Assembly: GCF_016612995.1 (NCBI RefSeq) | Contig: NZ_JAEOAH010000024.1 | Coordinates: 24,754 to 88,753, forward strand | Direction: 5' to 3' | From: Viridibacillus soli | GTDB taxonomy: Bacteria > Bacillota > Bacilli > Bacillales_A > Planococcaceae | Length of the DNA: 64,000 bases | Shown: piece after piece, positions 12,614 through 21,897 of the stretch | Layout of the letters: each line of letters starts with the position of its first letter | Numbering within the stretch: the first letter of the stretch is position 1 | Notes under the pieces: generated by a model | Databases searched by the model: none | Seen by the model: the letters and a program-made list of their open reading frames with translations, nothing else | Told to the model about the DNA's origin: nothing | Program-made: the position numbers and the translations under genes

Positions 12614-14011
12614 ATGGCTAAAAAAATGCCTGAAATTGGCGATTACAAGTATGGATTCCATGACAAGGACGTATCTATTTTCCGTTCAAAACGTGGTTTA
12701 ACTGCTGATATCGTTAAAGAAATTTCTAAAATAAAAAATGAGCCTCAATGGATGTTAGATTTTCGTCTAAAATCACTTGAGATTTTCTATGAAAAACCAA
12801 TGCCTCAATGGGGTGGCGATCTATCTGAGTTAAACTTCGATGAAATTACGTATTATGTAAAACCATCTGAAGCAACTCAAAAATCTTGGGATGAAGTACC
12901 AGCTGAAATCAAAGAAACTTTTGATAAACTAGGTATTCCTGAAGCAGAACAAAAATACCTTGCGGGTGTTTCTGCACAATACGAATCTGAAGTTGTTTAC
13001 CATAACATGAAGCAAGAACTTGAAGATATGGGTGTTGTCTTTAAAGACACAGACTCAGCACTTCGTGAAAACGAAGATCTTTTCAGAGAGTACTTCGGTA
13101 AAACAATTCCATCACAAGACAACAAATTCTCTGCACTTAACTCTGCAGTATGGTCTGGTGGTTCGTTCATCTACGTACCAAAAGGTGTGAAATTAGAAAC
13201 ACCTCTACAAGCGTACTTCCGTATTAACTCTGAAAACATGGGTCAATTCGAGCGTACACTTATTATCGTTGATGAAGGTGCAAGCGTACACTACGTAGAA
13301 GGTTGTACAGCACCAGTTTATACAACAAGCTCTCTACACAGTGCTGTTGTTGAAATCATCATCAAAAAAGATGCATATTGCCGTTATACAACAATCCAAA
13401 ACTGGGCTAACAACGTGTATAACCTAGTTACAAAACGTGCAGTATGCGATGCTAACGCTACAATGGAATGGATTGATGGTAACATCGGTTCTAAAGTAAC
13501 AATGAAATACCCAGCATGTATCCTTAAAGGTGAAGGTGCTCGTGGTATGACTCTATCAATTGCCATTGCAGGTCGTGGTCAAAACCAAGATACTGGTGCG
13601 AAAATGATTCACTTAGCACCAAACACATCTTCTACAATCGTTTCAAAATCAATTTCTAAACATGGTGGTAATGTAACTTACCGTGGACAAGTGAAATTTG
13701 GTAAAAAAGCGATTAATGCACGTGCGAATATCGAATGCGATACATTAATCATGGATAACGAATCTACTTCTGATACAATTCCATACAATGAAGTGATGAA
13801 TGACCAAATCTCTTTAGAGCATGAAGCAAAAGTTTCAAAAGTATCTGAAGAGCAATTATTCTACTTGATGAGCCGCGGTGTTTCTGAGCAAGAAGCAACA
13901 GAAATGATCGTAATGGGCTTCATCGAGCCATTTACAAAAGAACTTCCAATGGAATATGCAGTAGAAATGAACCGTCTTATCAAGTTTGAGATGGAAGGTA
14001 GTATCGGATAA
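12614..14011 (+). CDS. sufB: SufB, Fe-S scaffold
   Basis: The 465-residue main scaffold subunit on which the SUF system builds Fe-S clusters. The beta-helix core and the family-typical C-terminus ([20 protein letters not shown]) are intact, and the length is normal. The last codons run into an inverted repeat (ATCGGA/TCCGAT, about 14004-14020) that has no T-run. This would be compatible with the native terminator having been cut by an insertion, because integrase-derived sequence starts about 80 bp further on. Confidence 0.96.
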   Translation: MAKKMPEIGDYKYGFHDKDVSIFRSKRGLTADIVKEISKIKNEPQWMLDFRLKSLEIFYEKPMPQWGGDLSELNFDEITYYVKPSEATQKSWDEVPAEIKETFDKLGIPEAEQKYLAGVSAQYESEVVYHNMKQELEDMGVVFKDTDSALRENEDLFREYFGKTIPSQDNKFSALNSAVWSGGSFIYVPKGVKLETPLQAYFRINSENMGQFERTLIIVDEGASVHYVEGCTAPVYTTSSLHSAVVEIIIKKDAYCRYTTIQNWANNVYNLVTKRAVCDANATMEWIDGNIGSKVTMKYPACILKGEGARGMTLSIAIAGRGQNQDTGAKMIHLAPNTSSTIVSKSISKHGGNVTYRGQVKFGKKAINARANIECDTLIMDNESTSDTIPYNEVMNDQISLEHEAKVSKVSEEQLFYLMSRGVSEQEATEMIVMGFIEPFTKELPMEYAVEMNRLIKFEMEGSIG

Positions 14012-14093
14012 AAGTCCGATAACTCTTGATGTATAAGGATTTGCGAGGTGTTGAATCGGTAAAGAAAATCGATTGTGCCGATTTCGTGCCGAT

Positions 14094-14270
14094 TCAAATT
14101 TTGTTCTTAACGTAGGAGGCGAACTTTTTGAGTTCGTCTTCTTCTATTTTTTCAGTGATATACAAGTACGTGTCTGACGTTGTTTTAATTGTTTTGTGTC
14201 CAAGTTTTTGGGGAAAATATTTAGATAAGAATTCTGCTGTTTCATCAGTTGAAAATATTGAATTGTTACA
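14094..14270 (-). pseudogene. Tyrosine-recombinase (phage-type integrase) C-terminal remnant
   Basis: Reading the minus strand gives an uninterrupted stretch containing QKLGHKTIKTTSDTYLYIT followed by a Glu/Lys-rich tail and a stop at 14094-14096. LGHxxIxTTxxTY is the conserved C-terminal box of phage and ICE tyrosine recombinases; the final Tyr would be the nucleophile. Everything upstream (catalytic Arg/His boxes and the N-terminal arm-binding domains) is missing. The relic lies just behind sufB and points toward it, the usual orientation of an integrase next to its attachment site. Later in-frame codons beyond the stop (IGTKSAQS...) resemble a read-through tail. Confidence 0.65.
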
Positions 14271-14396
14271 AAAAATAAAATGAAAATGTAAAATATATGT
14301 TAGTGAAATAGATATATATATATCATTAAAAGTAATTAATTATAGAGATGTCAGAGTGATAAATCAAATAAAAGACCGGTTTCTTCATTGTTAGAT

Positions 14397-14528
14397 ATGA
14401 AAAAGGTAAGTGAGTATTTCAGTGACCCGACTGTCACAAGACCAGGCAATGATGATGTATTTCGCTATGTTAATCAAGCGTTAAAAACACAGGTAGAAAA
14501 ATTAATTATTAATCATATAAACAAATAA
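14397..14528 (+). CDS. Small hypothetical protein, 43 aa, possible gene remnant
   Basis: A short frame that starts MKKVSEYFSDPTVTRPG and ends in VEKLIINHINK. It is followed immediately by a good terminator hairpin, which suggests it is the 3' end of a once longer transcribed gene. No convincing ribosome-binding site is present and I do not recognise the family. It lies between the integrase relic and the Ltp-domain gene, so it may be leftover cargo of the same island. Confidence 0.3.
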   Translation: MKKVSEYFSDPTVTRPGNDDVFRYVNQALKTQVEKLIINHINK

Positions 14529-14565
14529 CCAAGCGCTCATAAAAGATGAGTACTTGGTCATTTTT
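14527..14565 (+). terminator. Intrinsic terminator after the 43-aa frame
   Basis: The stem ACCAAGCGCTCAT / ATGAGTACTTGGT has a five-base loop and one internal mismatch, and a T-run follows on the plus strand. Confidence 0.75.
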
Positions 14566-14576
14566 AATTGTAAATA

Positions 14577-14600
14577 TAAAAAGCCACTCAGTGAGTGACC
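14577..14600 (-). terminator. Intrinsic terminator of the Ltp-domain gene
   Basis: On the minus strand, GGTCACTC-act-GAGTGGC is followed by TTTTT, about 45 bp after the stop of the Ltp-domain gene. Confidence 0.7.
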
Positions 14601-14641
14601 TTTGGTGTGCCTTCCACAATATTTAGTGTGGAGGGTATTAC

Positions 14642-15307
14642 TTATTCTAAATTATCAATGGCGTATTGCGCTTCTTCTGTGGTAAATTTTTCCCCGTGTT
14701 TTGAAATCAATTGGTCATAAATAGCCGAATCTGACATGCTCATAGTTTCTGCGTATGTTTGTGCTTTTTTCAATGCATTATCTTTCCAATCAAATACAAT
14801 GTTATCTATAGCATATTGAGCTGCTTCTACAGGGAAATTCTCTCCATATTCCGATGTTAATTGGTCGTAAATACCTTCCTTTGACATATGCATAGTTTTA
14901 GCGTAGGATTCTGCTTTTTTTAACGCCGACTTATATTCTCTAGGGACACTTTCCTCTTTAGCTTTCGCCTTCGCTTTCTCTTTTGCTTTCTGTTCTGCTA
15001 ATGCTTTTTCCTCAGCCGCTTTAGCTTCACGTGCAGCCTTTTCTTCGGGGGTTTCTTCTACCTTCTCTTCAACTTTGGCTACAGTTTCCACTTTTTCTTT
15101 ATCCTTGTTTGATGTTTCTGTAGGTTCAGCAGTAGCTCCAACACCTATAGCCGTAACAATTATAGCAGCAAAAGAAATACCGCTAAATTTCAGCATTTTT
15201 TTACCTTTCAATCCATCCTTCTTTACGAACGAAATAACAGACATAATAACAAAAACAGGTAAAGCCAACATGCTAACTAACAATAAAATCATAAATAAAT
15301 TATCCAT
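14642..15307 (-). CDS. Membrane-anchored protein with two Ltp (superinfection-exclusion-like) repeats
   Basis: A 221-residue protein with two N-terminal hydrophobic segments (about 4-27 and 37-58), then a long Glu/Lys/Ala-rich helical linker (about 65-128) and two copies of a 43-residue helix-turn-helix-like repeat (about 131-173 and 179-221). The repeat cores are LKKAESYAKTMHMSKEGIYD and LKKAQTYAETMSMSDSAIYD. These are Ltp-type repeats, known from the Ltp lipoprotein of Streptococcus phage TP-J34 that blocks DNA injection of other phages, and from many host surface proteins. There is no lipobox cysteine, so anchoring is by the hydrophobic segments. The ATG at 15307 is chosen because AAGGAG lies nine bases upstream. 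Position beside an integrase relic suggests phage-derived cargo. Confidence 0.8.
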   Translation of the reverse strand: MDNLFMILLLVSMLALPVFVIMSVISFVKKDGLKGKKMLKFSGISFAAIIVTAIGVGATAEPTETSNKDKEKVETVAKVEEKVEETPEEKAAREAKAAEEKALAEQKAKEKAKAKAKEESVPREYKSALKKAESYAKTMHMSKEGIYDQLTSEYGENFPVEAAQYAIDNIVFDWKDNALKKAQTYAETMSMSDSAIYDQLISKHGEKFTTEEAQYAIDNLE

Positions 15308-15710
15308 ATGTAACAACTCCTTTTGTTTCTATTTTAGGTAATTGGTAGGAGAATGTACATAGTGAAAAACAGACAACCATAATTAGTTATCTGTTAGTCC
15401 CACTCCAATATATCGTCAAAGCTTGTTTTATAATTGTGGCTCGAATTGGTGCTGAAGCTTTTTTATTGATGAACTTACTGAAAAAAGCAGAGGAGAAATT
15501 AAGATTAGTAAATGTATTGCTCATTTCGGATTTGGGGAAAGAGGGAAAATATATATAAGAATAGGTCATGAAATACTTTGCAATAATAAGCAATTTCAAG
15601 GTCTATTTTTTATTTTGTTTAATGAATGTAAAGGTTTGGTTCAATCTGTTCTAAGACAGTAGAAGGTTATGATATCATGAACTATATGCTTGGATAGTGG
15701 GGGATGCTTG
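15308..15710. other. Intergenic region before yunF, no recognised gene
   Basis: This stretch of about 400 bp is AT-rich. Two plus-strand frames hold gene-like fragments (one contains ARIGAEAFLLMNLLKKAEEK at about 15435-15495), shifted relative to each other and ending near 15558 and 15660. Neither has a start with a ribosome-binding site and I recognise neither. Decayed coding sequence is possible. The yunF promoter must lie at its right edge. Confidence 0.4.
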
Positions 15711-16565
15711 ATGATACATATTGGTTTAACTGGATGGGGAGATCATCCGGCTCTTTATAGTCCATTGTCTACAGCGCGGGATAAGTTATTTGATTATAGT
15801 GGGCATTTTCCGGTTGTTGAAGTGGATACTTCATTTTACTCTATTCCATCTGAAACCAATGTTCAGAAGTGGATTGATGAAGTGCCTGAGCATTTTCAAT
15901 TTGTTGTAAAAGCATATCAAGGAATGACGGGTCATTTGAGGCAGGATAACCCTTTTGAGACACGTGAGGAAATGTTTGAGACATTTAAAAAGGCAATGGC
16001 ATCTTTTCAACAGGCGGGTAAACTGGCGATGATTTTAGTGCAATTCCCTCCATGGTTTGATTGCCAAACGAAAAATGTTACGTATATTCGCTATGTGAAG
16101 CAACAATTAAAGGATTTTCCTGTAGCAATTGAGTTTCGAAATCGTACTTGGTATAGCGAGAAGTTTATGGATAGTACGTTAAATTTCTTACGGCAAGAGA
16201 ATTTGATCCATACTGTTTGTGACGAGCCGCAAGCTGGTGAAGGTTCGGTGCCACTCGTGCCGAGAGCGACAAGCGATTGTGTACTTGTTCGTATTCATGG
16301 TCGCAATGTCCATGGCTGGCGTAATCCCGGCAATAATGAAGAGTGGCGCAAAACTCGTTTTTTGTATAATTATAATGAAGAAGAATTAAAGGGATTACAT
16401 CAACATATTGTAGCGTTACAACAGCAGGCGAAGGATGTTTTTGTGCTGTTTAATAATAACTCTGCGCATGATGCAGCGAAAAATGCAAAACAGTTGCAGA
16501 AAATGCTCGGTGTACAATATGAGGGATTATCCCCAAAACAATTAGATTTCTTTGAAGGGGAATAG
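15711..16565 (+). CDS. yunF: DUF72 (YecE-like) protein YunF
   Basis: A 284-residue cytoplasmic protein of the DUF72 family, predicted TIM-barrel fold, function unknown. The start ATG at 15711 gives the family N-terminus MIHIGLTGWGDHP and lies eight bases after GGGGG; upstream TTG codons (15690, 15708) are less likely. Conserved stretches include VDTSFYSIPSE, LVQFPPWF and VLFNNNSAHDAAKNA. The stop overlaps the next gene's region by one base, forming a yunF-yunE-yunD operon in the reverse order of B. subtilis. Confidence 0.85.
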   Translation: MIHIGLTGWGDHPALYSPLSTARDKLFDYSGHFPVVEVDTSFYSIPSETNVQKWIDEVPEHFQFVVKAYQGMTGHLRQDNPFETREEMFETFKKAMASFQQAGKLAMILVQFPPWFDCQTKNVTYIRYVKQQLKDFPVAIEFRNRTWYSEKFMDSTLNFLRQENLIHTVCDEPQAGEGSVPLVPRATSDCVLVRIHGRNVHGWRNPGNNEEWRKTRFLYNYNEEELKGLHQHIVALQQQAKDVFVLFNNNSAHDAAKNAKQLQKMLGVQYEGLSPKQLDFFEGE

Positions 16566-16567
16566 TG

Positions 16568-17389
16568 ATGGAGTATATTTTAATCGCTATAATTGGCTTG
16601 TTTTCAGGTGCAGTTGGTGCCTTAGTAGGTCTAGGTGGTGGCGTAATATTAGTACCTGCTACTTTATTTGTTGGATTGTCACTCGGATTTATACCAGATT
16701 TGACACCACAGAAGGTAGTTGGGTTGTCGGTAGTCATGATGATTTTCACAGGGCTAGCATCTACATTGTCTTATATGAAAACGAAAACAGTCGACTATAA
16801 AAGTGGAGCGATTTTCTTTGCTGGGAGTATACCTGGGACCATTTTAGGCGCATGGGTGAATAGAGGTTTAGATCTACCATCATTTAATTTATATTTTGGT
16901 ATTTTGCTAATTATTTTAGCGACAATTTTGATCGTGCGGGATAAATTGAAGCCTGTAAAATGGTTTGTAGAACATGGGACGAAGCGAACTTTCACGGATC
17001 AAGATGGAAAATCATTTGTATATGGCTATCCGATTTGGTTTGCTCTTATATTAACATTTGGTATTGGTTTTTCATCAGGCTTATTCGGTATTGGTGGAGG
17101 ATCAATGATTGTACCTGCTATGATTTTGTTGTTTTTATTCCCTCCACATGTAGCTGTTGCAACATCGATGTTCATGGTGTTTTTATCATCCATCGTCAAT
17201 TCAGCAAGTCATATTTATTTAGGAAATGTACCTTGGATATATACGATTCCGGTAATTCCAGGGGCTTATATTGGGGCGAAAATTGGAGCAGCCCTAAATA
17301 AGCGTATTAACTCAGATACACTAGTACTTGTTTTACGAATTATATTATTACTACTAGGAATTCGTTCGATTATTGATGGACTATTCTGA
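16568..17389 (+). CDS. yunE: TauE/SafE-family membrane protein YunE
   Basis: A 273-residue membrane protein of the TauE/SafE family, usually exporters of sulfite or organosulfonates. Eight or so hydrophobic segments are visible, with the duplicated family motif GALVGLGGGVILVP (about 18-31) and GLFGIGGGSMIVPA (about 175-188). ATG at 16568 is used because AAGGGG lies eight bases upstream; a GTG three bases earlier is possible. The substrate cannot be told from sequence. Confidence 0.85.
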   Translation: MEYILIAIIGLFSGAVGALVGLGGGVILVPATLFVGLSLGFIPDLTPQKVVGLSVVMMIFTGLASTLSYMKTKTVDYKSGAIFFAGSIPGTILGAWVNRGLDLPSFNLYFGILLIILATILIVRDKLKPVKWFVEHGTKRTFTDQDGKSFVYGYPIWFALILTFGIGFSSGLFGIGGGSMIVPAMILLFLFPPHVAVATSMFMVFLSSIVNSASHIYLGNVPWIYTIPVIPGAYIGAKIGAALNKRINSDTLVLVLRIILLLLGIRSIIDGLF

Positions 17390-17407
17390 ATGTAAAGAGG
17401 TGATATT

Positions 17408-18787
17408 GTGTTTGAAACAATCCATTTTTATCATACAAATGATGTCCATAGCCATTTTGAGCATTGGCCTCGTATACACAAATTTCTTGTGACCAGAAAA
17501 GAATGGCATATAGAAGCGGGTGATAGTTGCTTTGTTTTTGATATAGGGGATTATATGGATCGCTCGAATGTTTATTCTGAAGCCACGCTTGGCAAAGGGA
17601 ATGTGAAACTATTAAATGATGCCAAGTACGATGCCGTAACAATCGGTAATAACGAAGGCATCACTTTATCAAACGAGGATTTGAATACATTATACAATGA
17701 GGCGAACTTTGACGTCATATTAGCAAATTTGCGTAATAATGATGGTAGTATGCCTACGTGGGCTGAACTCTATCATATATATACAACAAAAGCTGGAACA
17801 AAGGTAGGGGTTATTGCAGCCACTGCTCCTTTTACGCTATTTTATAAACAGCTTGATTGGGAAGTAATGGAGCCGATAAAAACTTTGCAAAAACAGGTAG
17901 TTGAGTTGCGTGACAAAGTAGATGTACTTGTTTGTATGTCTCATCTCGGTTTGTCAGAGGACACGTTATTAGCAGAGCTCTGTCCTGAAATTGACGTGAT
18001 ATTTGGTTCACATACGCATCATATTTTGCATGAAGGTAAAATAGTTAATGATGTACTGTTAACTGGTGGTGGGAAATTTGGTTTCTTTGTTGGTCATACC
18101 GAAATACAATTTGATACGGATGCATTAAAAGTTGTGACGAAAAAAACGATGCTTCACAGATCTATAGAACTTGCACCTGTAGAAGGAGAAGTTGAGCTAG
18201 TAGCCTCACTTGAACGACAAGGACATGAACTATTGGATATACCTGTATTCTATTCGGACAGATATTACAATAAAGAGTGGTATCATCATTCTAATATATC
18301 AAGACTTTTTGCAAAAGCATTGCTACAGTTTGCAAAAGCAGATTGCGCTCTGTTTAATGCGGGTATCTTTTTAACTGGACTTCCGAAAGGGCGAGTGACA
18401 GCAAATGATATTCATAGTATGCTTCCCCATCCAATCAATGCGTGTGTAATAGAGCTAACAGGTGAACAGTTGAGAGAAGTTTATTTCGATGCACAAAATG
18501 GAGACTGGCCAAGACGTGAACTTAAAGGGTTAGGTTTTAGAGGCGTTGTGTTTGGGAAGATGCTAAACTACCGATTTGAGATGGATGATAGGGGGCAGTT
18601 AGTAATAGAAGGTAAGGTTGCAGACTTAAAGAAGAGTTACAAACTCGTGACTTTAGATATGTACACTTTTGGTTATTTCTTTCCCAATTTCAAAAATACA
18701 CCAAAAACATACTTGTTACCTCAATTTTTACGTGATATTCTAATTCAGTATGGACTTGAATTTTTCAAAGGGGAAAATTCAAAGTAA
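17408..18787 (+). CDS. yunD: Metallophosphatase/5'-nucleotidase YunD
   Basis: A 459-residue 5'-nucleotidase/2',3'-cyclic phosphodiesterase-like enzyme. The calcineurin-like domain carries HTNDVHSH (residues 9-16), DIGDYMDRS (about 41-49), the GNNE box at about 80, MSHLG (about 178) and GSHTHH (about 199). The C-terminal nucleotidase domain includes FNAG (about 317). No signal peptide is visible, so it should act in the cytoplasm. The GTG start follows AGAGGTGA. Its nucleotide substrate is not defined by sequence. Confidence 0.85.
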   Translation: MFETIHFYHTNDVHSHFEHWPRIHKFLVTRKEWHIEAGDSCFVFDIGDYMDRSNVYSEATLGKGNVKLLNDAKYDAVTIGNNEGITLSNEDLNTLYNEANFDVILANLRNNDGSMPTWAELYHIYTTKAGTKVGVIAATAPFTLFYKQLDWEVMEPIKTLQKQVVELRDKVDVLVCMSHLGLSEDTLLAELCPEIDVIFGSHTHHILHEGKIVNDVLLTGGGKFGFFVGHTEIQFDTDALKVVTKKTMLHRSIELAPVEGEVELVASLERQGHELLDIPVFYSDRYYNKEWYHHSNISRLFAKALLQFAKADCALFNAGIFLTGLPKGRVTANDIHSMLPHPINACVIELTGEQLREVYFDAQNGDWPRRELKGLGFRGVVFGKMLNYRFEMDDRGQLVIEGKVADLKKSYKLVTLDMYTFGYFFPNFKNTPKTYLLPQFLRDILIQYGLEFFKGENSK

Positions 18788-18854
18788 CCTAATTATAAAT
18801 CTGTATTAATTTAGAATATAGCGAATAGATTATGCTTATGAATGGGGAAATAGT

Positions 18855-19958
18855 ATGAGGCTGATTTCAACTAAAGTATTGCAACCAGGAATGGTGATTG
18901 GCAGGACAATTTGGAATGAGGCTGGAAGACCTTTATTGCATGAAGGGGTTGTAGCGTCAAGTCAAATAATCAACCGACTTTCACAATTAAATGTTCAATA
19001 TGTATATATTAACGATAAGATTTCACAAGGTATTGAAATAGTTGAAGCTGTACCGTTGCATGCAAGAAGACAAGCTGTAGAGAAAATTACAGGTTCCTTC
19101 ACCATGCTAAAGGATCGGAAAAACGTAGATTCAACTTATTGTTTAGACCAACAGTCCAAACATTTCGTTTCCATTATTGATCAATTACTTGAAAGTATTG
19201 TAAATAGCGAAGAAATTATTACAGTATTGAGTGATGCATTCATTTATGATGAATATATTTATCAGCATTCATTGCAAGTAGCGATTTACTCCATTGCTAT
19301 TGCGAGAGAACTAAAGTATACATCTGATGAAGTACGTCAAATTGGAATTGGTGCAATGTTGCATGACGTTGGTAAGATGCTTATTCCACAAGAGATTCTA
19401 AGTAAACCTAGCCGCTTAACAAATGAAGAATATAATACGATGAAATTTCATGCAAAATACGGCTTTGATTTATTAAGAAATCTTCATACTATTTCTTTAC
19501 TTTCAGCACATTGTGCATTCCAACACCACGAAAGGCTTGATGGTAGTGGCTATCCACGTGGATTGATCGATTTTGAAATTCATCCATATGCTAAAATCAT
19601 TGCTGTTGCCGATGTGTTTGATGCAGTGACATCAAATCGTGTGTATCGTAAGAAAATGCTACCTTCTCAAGGAATGGAAATTATTAACCAGGGGATAGGC
19701 ACGTTATACGATGAAAAAGTTGTGAAAGCATTCCAAAAATGTATAGCGGTCTATCCAAATGGGACGGTTGTTCTATTATCTGATGGTCGACGTGCAATCG
19801 TTTCAAAACAAAATCGTATGGCTCCTGAAAGACCTTGGATTCGAATTTTCGAGGAGAACGGTGAGCTATTGTCAGCGACGTATGAAAGCTGTTTGGAAGA
19901 CGAACCAGCAGTTAAAATACAGCAGGTTGAAGTGGAATATCTTATACATAGTGAATAA
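18855..19958 (+). CDS. HD-GYP domain phosphodiesterase
   Basis: A 367-residue cytoplasmic protein with an HD-GYP domain that usually degrades cyclic di-GMP. The metal-binding HD is in MLHDVGKMLIP (about 170-180) and the signature HHERLDGSGYP is at about 223-233. The N-terminal 100 residues form a small regulatory region without a recognised receiver domain, and a C-terminal tail of about 70 residues follows the HD fold. ATG follows ATGGGGA. It sits between yunD and yunB, away from any motility cluster. Confidence 0.88.
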   Translation: MRLISTKVLQPGMVIGRTIWNEAGRPLLHEGVVASSQIINRLSQLNVQYVYINDKISQGIEIVEAVPLHARRQAVEKITGSFTMLKDRKNVDSTYCLDQQSKHFVSIIDQLLESIVNSEEIITVLSDAFIYDEYIYQHSLQVAIYSIAIARELKYTSDEVRQIGIGAMLHDVGKMLIPQEILSKPSRLTNEEYNTMKFHAKYGFDLLRNLHTISLLSAHCAFQHHERLDGSGYPRGLIDFEIHPYAKIIAVADVFDAVTSNRVYRKKMLPSQGMEIINQGIGTLYDEKVVKAFQKCIAVYPNGTVVLLSDGRRAIVSKQNRMAPERPWIRIFEENGELLSATYESCLEDEPAVKIQQVEVEYLIHSE

Positions 19959-19963
19959 AGAAT

Positions 19964-20002
19964 ACCCCTTAATCATAGCATATGGTTAGGGGGAATTTTT
20001 TT
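19964..20002 (+). terminator. Hairpin between HD-GYP gene and yunB, overlapping the yunB ribosome-binding site
   Basis: CCCCTTAATC (19965-19974) pairs, with one bulge, with GGTTAGGGG (19984-19992), and a run of T follows. The right arm contains the AGGGGGA ribosome-binding site of yunB, whose TTG start is at 20001. The element can thus end transcription from upstream and hide the yunB start. Confidence 0.6.
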
Positions 20003-20771
20003 GCGTTTACCGAAACGAAGACGTAGATTATTAGTGCAAAAAGGGCGAAAACGCTCTCGAGCATTACCGATTTTTATCGTTAGCGTGGTATGCATGATTG
20101 CGCTCCTATTTTATACGGTGAATGTAAAATTGATGCCAACATACTTGCGATATGCAGAAGTACAAACAAATAAAATTGCATCTCATGTTATTAGTCAAGC
20201 AATTAATTCAAGAACCGCCAATGTGCTAGACGTCAATGATATAATGGAAGACGTACCGTCTAATAACTCAGGGGGCGTAACAACAAAATTTAATACGGAA
20301 ATTATCAACCGTGTTATGGCAGAAACGCATAAACTTGTACAAACACATCTTGAAGAATCAGAAGAAGGTAATTTAAGTCATCTGCCTCAATTAGAAAATA
20401 TTGAATATGATGCCGATGCAATGCAACAAGATGGAGGGGTTGTCTTTTTTGTTCCAATTGGGCAGGCAACAAATATTCCATTGCTAGGTAATTTAGGACC
20501 GAAAATTCCAATTCGTTTTCATGTCATCGGTAGTGTACATACAGATGTTGAATCATATATTCAAGAATTTGGTATTAATAATGCGTATGTTGAAGTGCGT
20601 ATCCATATAACAGTAAATGTCCAAATCATTGTGCCACTCGCTACTAAATCAACAACTGTAGAGCAGCGTATCCCAGTTGCTATTGGTTTGATTAACGGAA
20701 AAGTACCTAATATTTATACGAAGGATGGTGGGACACAACCATCAATCGAGGTGCCGGTTAAGTTGGATTAA
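20001..20771 (+). CDS. yunB: Sporulation protein YunB
   Basis: A 256-residue protein with one N-terminal membrane anchor (about residues 22-42) preceded by an Arg/Lys-rich cytoplasmic tail, and an extracytoplasmic remainder. It matches YunB, a sporulation protein made under mother-cell control in B. subtilis. Typical segments are VVFFVPIGQATNIPLLGNLG (about 147-166) and the repeated IP(V/I) strands at the C-terminus. The TTG start follows AGGGGGA. Its presence supports an endospore-forming host. The molecular role is unknown. Confidence 0.82.
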   Translation: MRLPKRRRRLLVQKGRKRSRALPIFIVSVVCMIALLFYTVNVKLMPTYLRYAEVQTNKIASHVISQAINSRTANVLDVNDIMEDVPSNNSGGVTTKFNTEIINRVMAETHKLVQTHLEESEEGNLSHLPQLENIEYDADAMQQDGGVVFFVPIGQATNIPLLGNLGPKIPIRFHVIGSVHTDVESYIQEFGINNAYVEVRIHITVNVQIIVPLATKSTTVEQRIPVAIGLINGKVPNIYTKDGGTQPSIEVPVKLD

Positions 20772-20795
20772 AGGGATACTATATCCCTTTTTAAT
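20771..20795 (+). terminator. Intrinsic terminator after yunB
   Basis: The stem AAAGGGATA / TATCCCTTT starts right at the yunB stop codon and is followed by T-rich sequence. Confidence 0.75.
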
Positions 20796-20947
20796 TTTTT
20801 TTAGTTAATAGTGGATTATAAAGATAGGTATTGCGAAATATTTTGACAACATCAGTATTCGAAGGTTGTTTGAAGCTACTTATTATGTTACATTGACAAA
20901 AGAAAAACAATATATAAATAAGCTTAATGATGGGAGCTGTATCTTCG

Positions 20948-21883
20948 ATGACATCATGTAAACCTACAAAAGGGGAACATTTAAGAAAACCGGAGTGGCT
21001 AAAAATAAAACTGAATACAAATGATGACTACAAAGGCCTCAAAAAATTAATGCGTGAAAAGAATTTACATACAGTTTGTGAGGAAGCTAGATGTCCGAAT
21101 ATTCATGAGTGCTGGGGAGAAAGACGTACCGCTACATTTATGATTTTAGGAGCAGTTTGTACACGTGCATGTCGTTTCTGTGCGGTTAAAACAGGTCTTC
21201 CAACGGAATTGGATACAGCAGAGCCAGAACGCGTAGCAGATTCAGTTGAAATCATGAACTTGAAGCATGTCGTTGTAACGGCAGTAGCCCGAGATGACTT
21301 AAAAGACGGAGGAGCAGAAGTTTTTGCGGAAACTGTCCGCGCTATCCGTCGTAAAAGTCCATTCACATCAATCGAAGTTTTACCTTCAGATATGGGTGGA
21401 TTGGAAGAAAACTTACGTATTTTAATGGATACAAAACCCGATATTTTAAACCATAATATCGAAACAGTACGCCGTCTAACACCAAGAGTTCGCGCTCGAG
21501 CAAAATACGATCGCTCTTTGGAATTTTTGCGTCGTGCAAAAGAAATGCAACCTGATATTCCTACTAAATCGTCATTGATGCTTGGCCTTGGTGAGACAGA
21601 AGAAGAAATAATCGAAGTAATGGACGATTTACGCGCAAACAATGTAGATATTATGACAATTGGTCAATATTTACAGCCGTCGAAAAAACATTTACCGGTG
21701 AAGAAATATTATTCACCATTAGAATTTGGTAAACTGCGCAAAATTGCGATGAGCAAAGGCTTCTCACATTGTGAAGCAGGTCCACTTGTGCGTAGTAGTT
21801 ATCATGCCGATGAACAAGTAAATGCTGCAGCGAAACAAAAACAGCTGCTAGGCGAGGAACAAGGCGCTGTCACGAATAACTAA
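20948..21883 (+). CDS. lipA: Lipoyl synthase LipA
   Basis: A 311-residue radical-SAM enzyme that inserts two sulfur atoms into protein-bound octanoate to make lipoyl cofactor. The auxiliary cluster motif Cys44-X4-Cys49-X5-Cys55 ([12 protein letters not shown]) and the radical-SAM motif Cys71-X3-Cys75-X2-Cys78 (CTRACRFC) are both intact. Upstream in-frame ATG codons exist at 20927 and 20930; 20948 gives the family N-terminus and follows GGGAG at a somewhat long spacing. Its clusters would depend on the Suf and Nfu genes in this window. Confidence 0.95.
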   Translation: MTSCKPTKGEHLRKPEWLKIKLNTNDDYKGLKKLMREKNLHTVCEEARCPNIHECWGERRTATFMILGAVCTRACRFCAVKTGLPTELDTAEPERVADSVEIMNLKHVVVTAVARDDLKDGGAEVFAETVRAIRRKSPFTSIEVLPSDMGGLEENLRILMDTKPDILNHNIETVRRLTPRVRARAKYDRSLEFLRRAKEMQPDIPTKSSLMLGLGETEEEIIEVMDDLRANNVDIMTIGQYLQPSKKHLPVKKYYSPLEFGKLRKIAMSKGFSHCEAGPLVRSSYHADEQVNAAAKQKQLLGEEQGAVTNN

Positions 21884-21897
21884 CGGATGGTGGTAAC

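Noticed and set aside
15387..15599. Minus-strand 70-residue reading frame before yunF
   Set aside because: No ribosome-binding site, and the composition reflects antisense AT-rich DNA; the plus-strand fragments are at least as gene-like and also not convincing.
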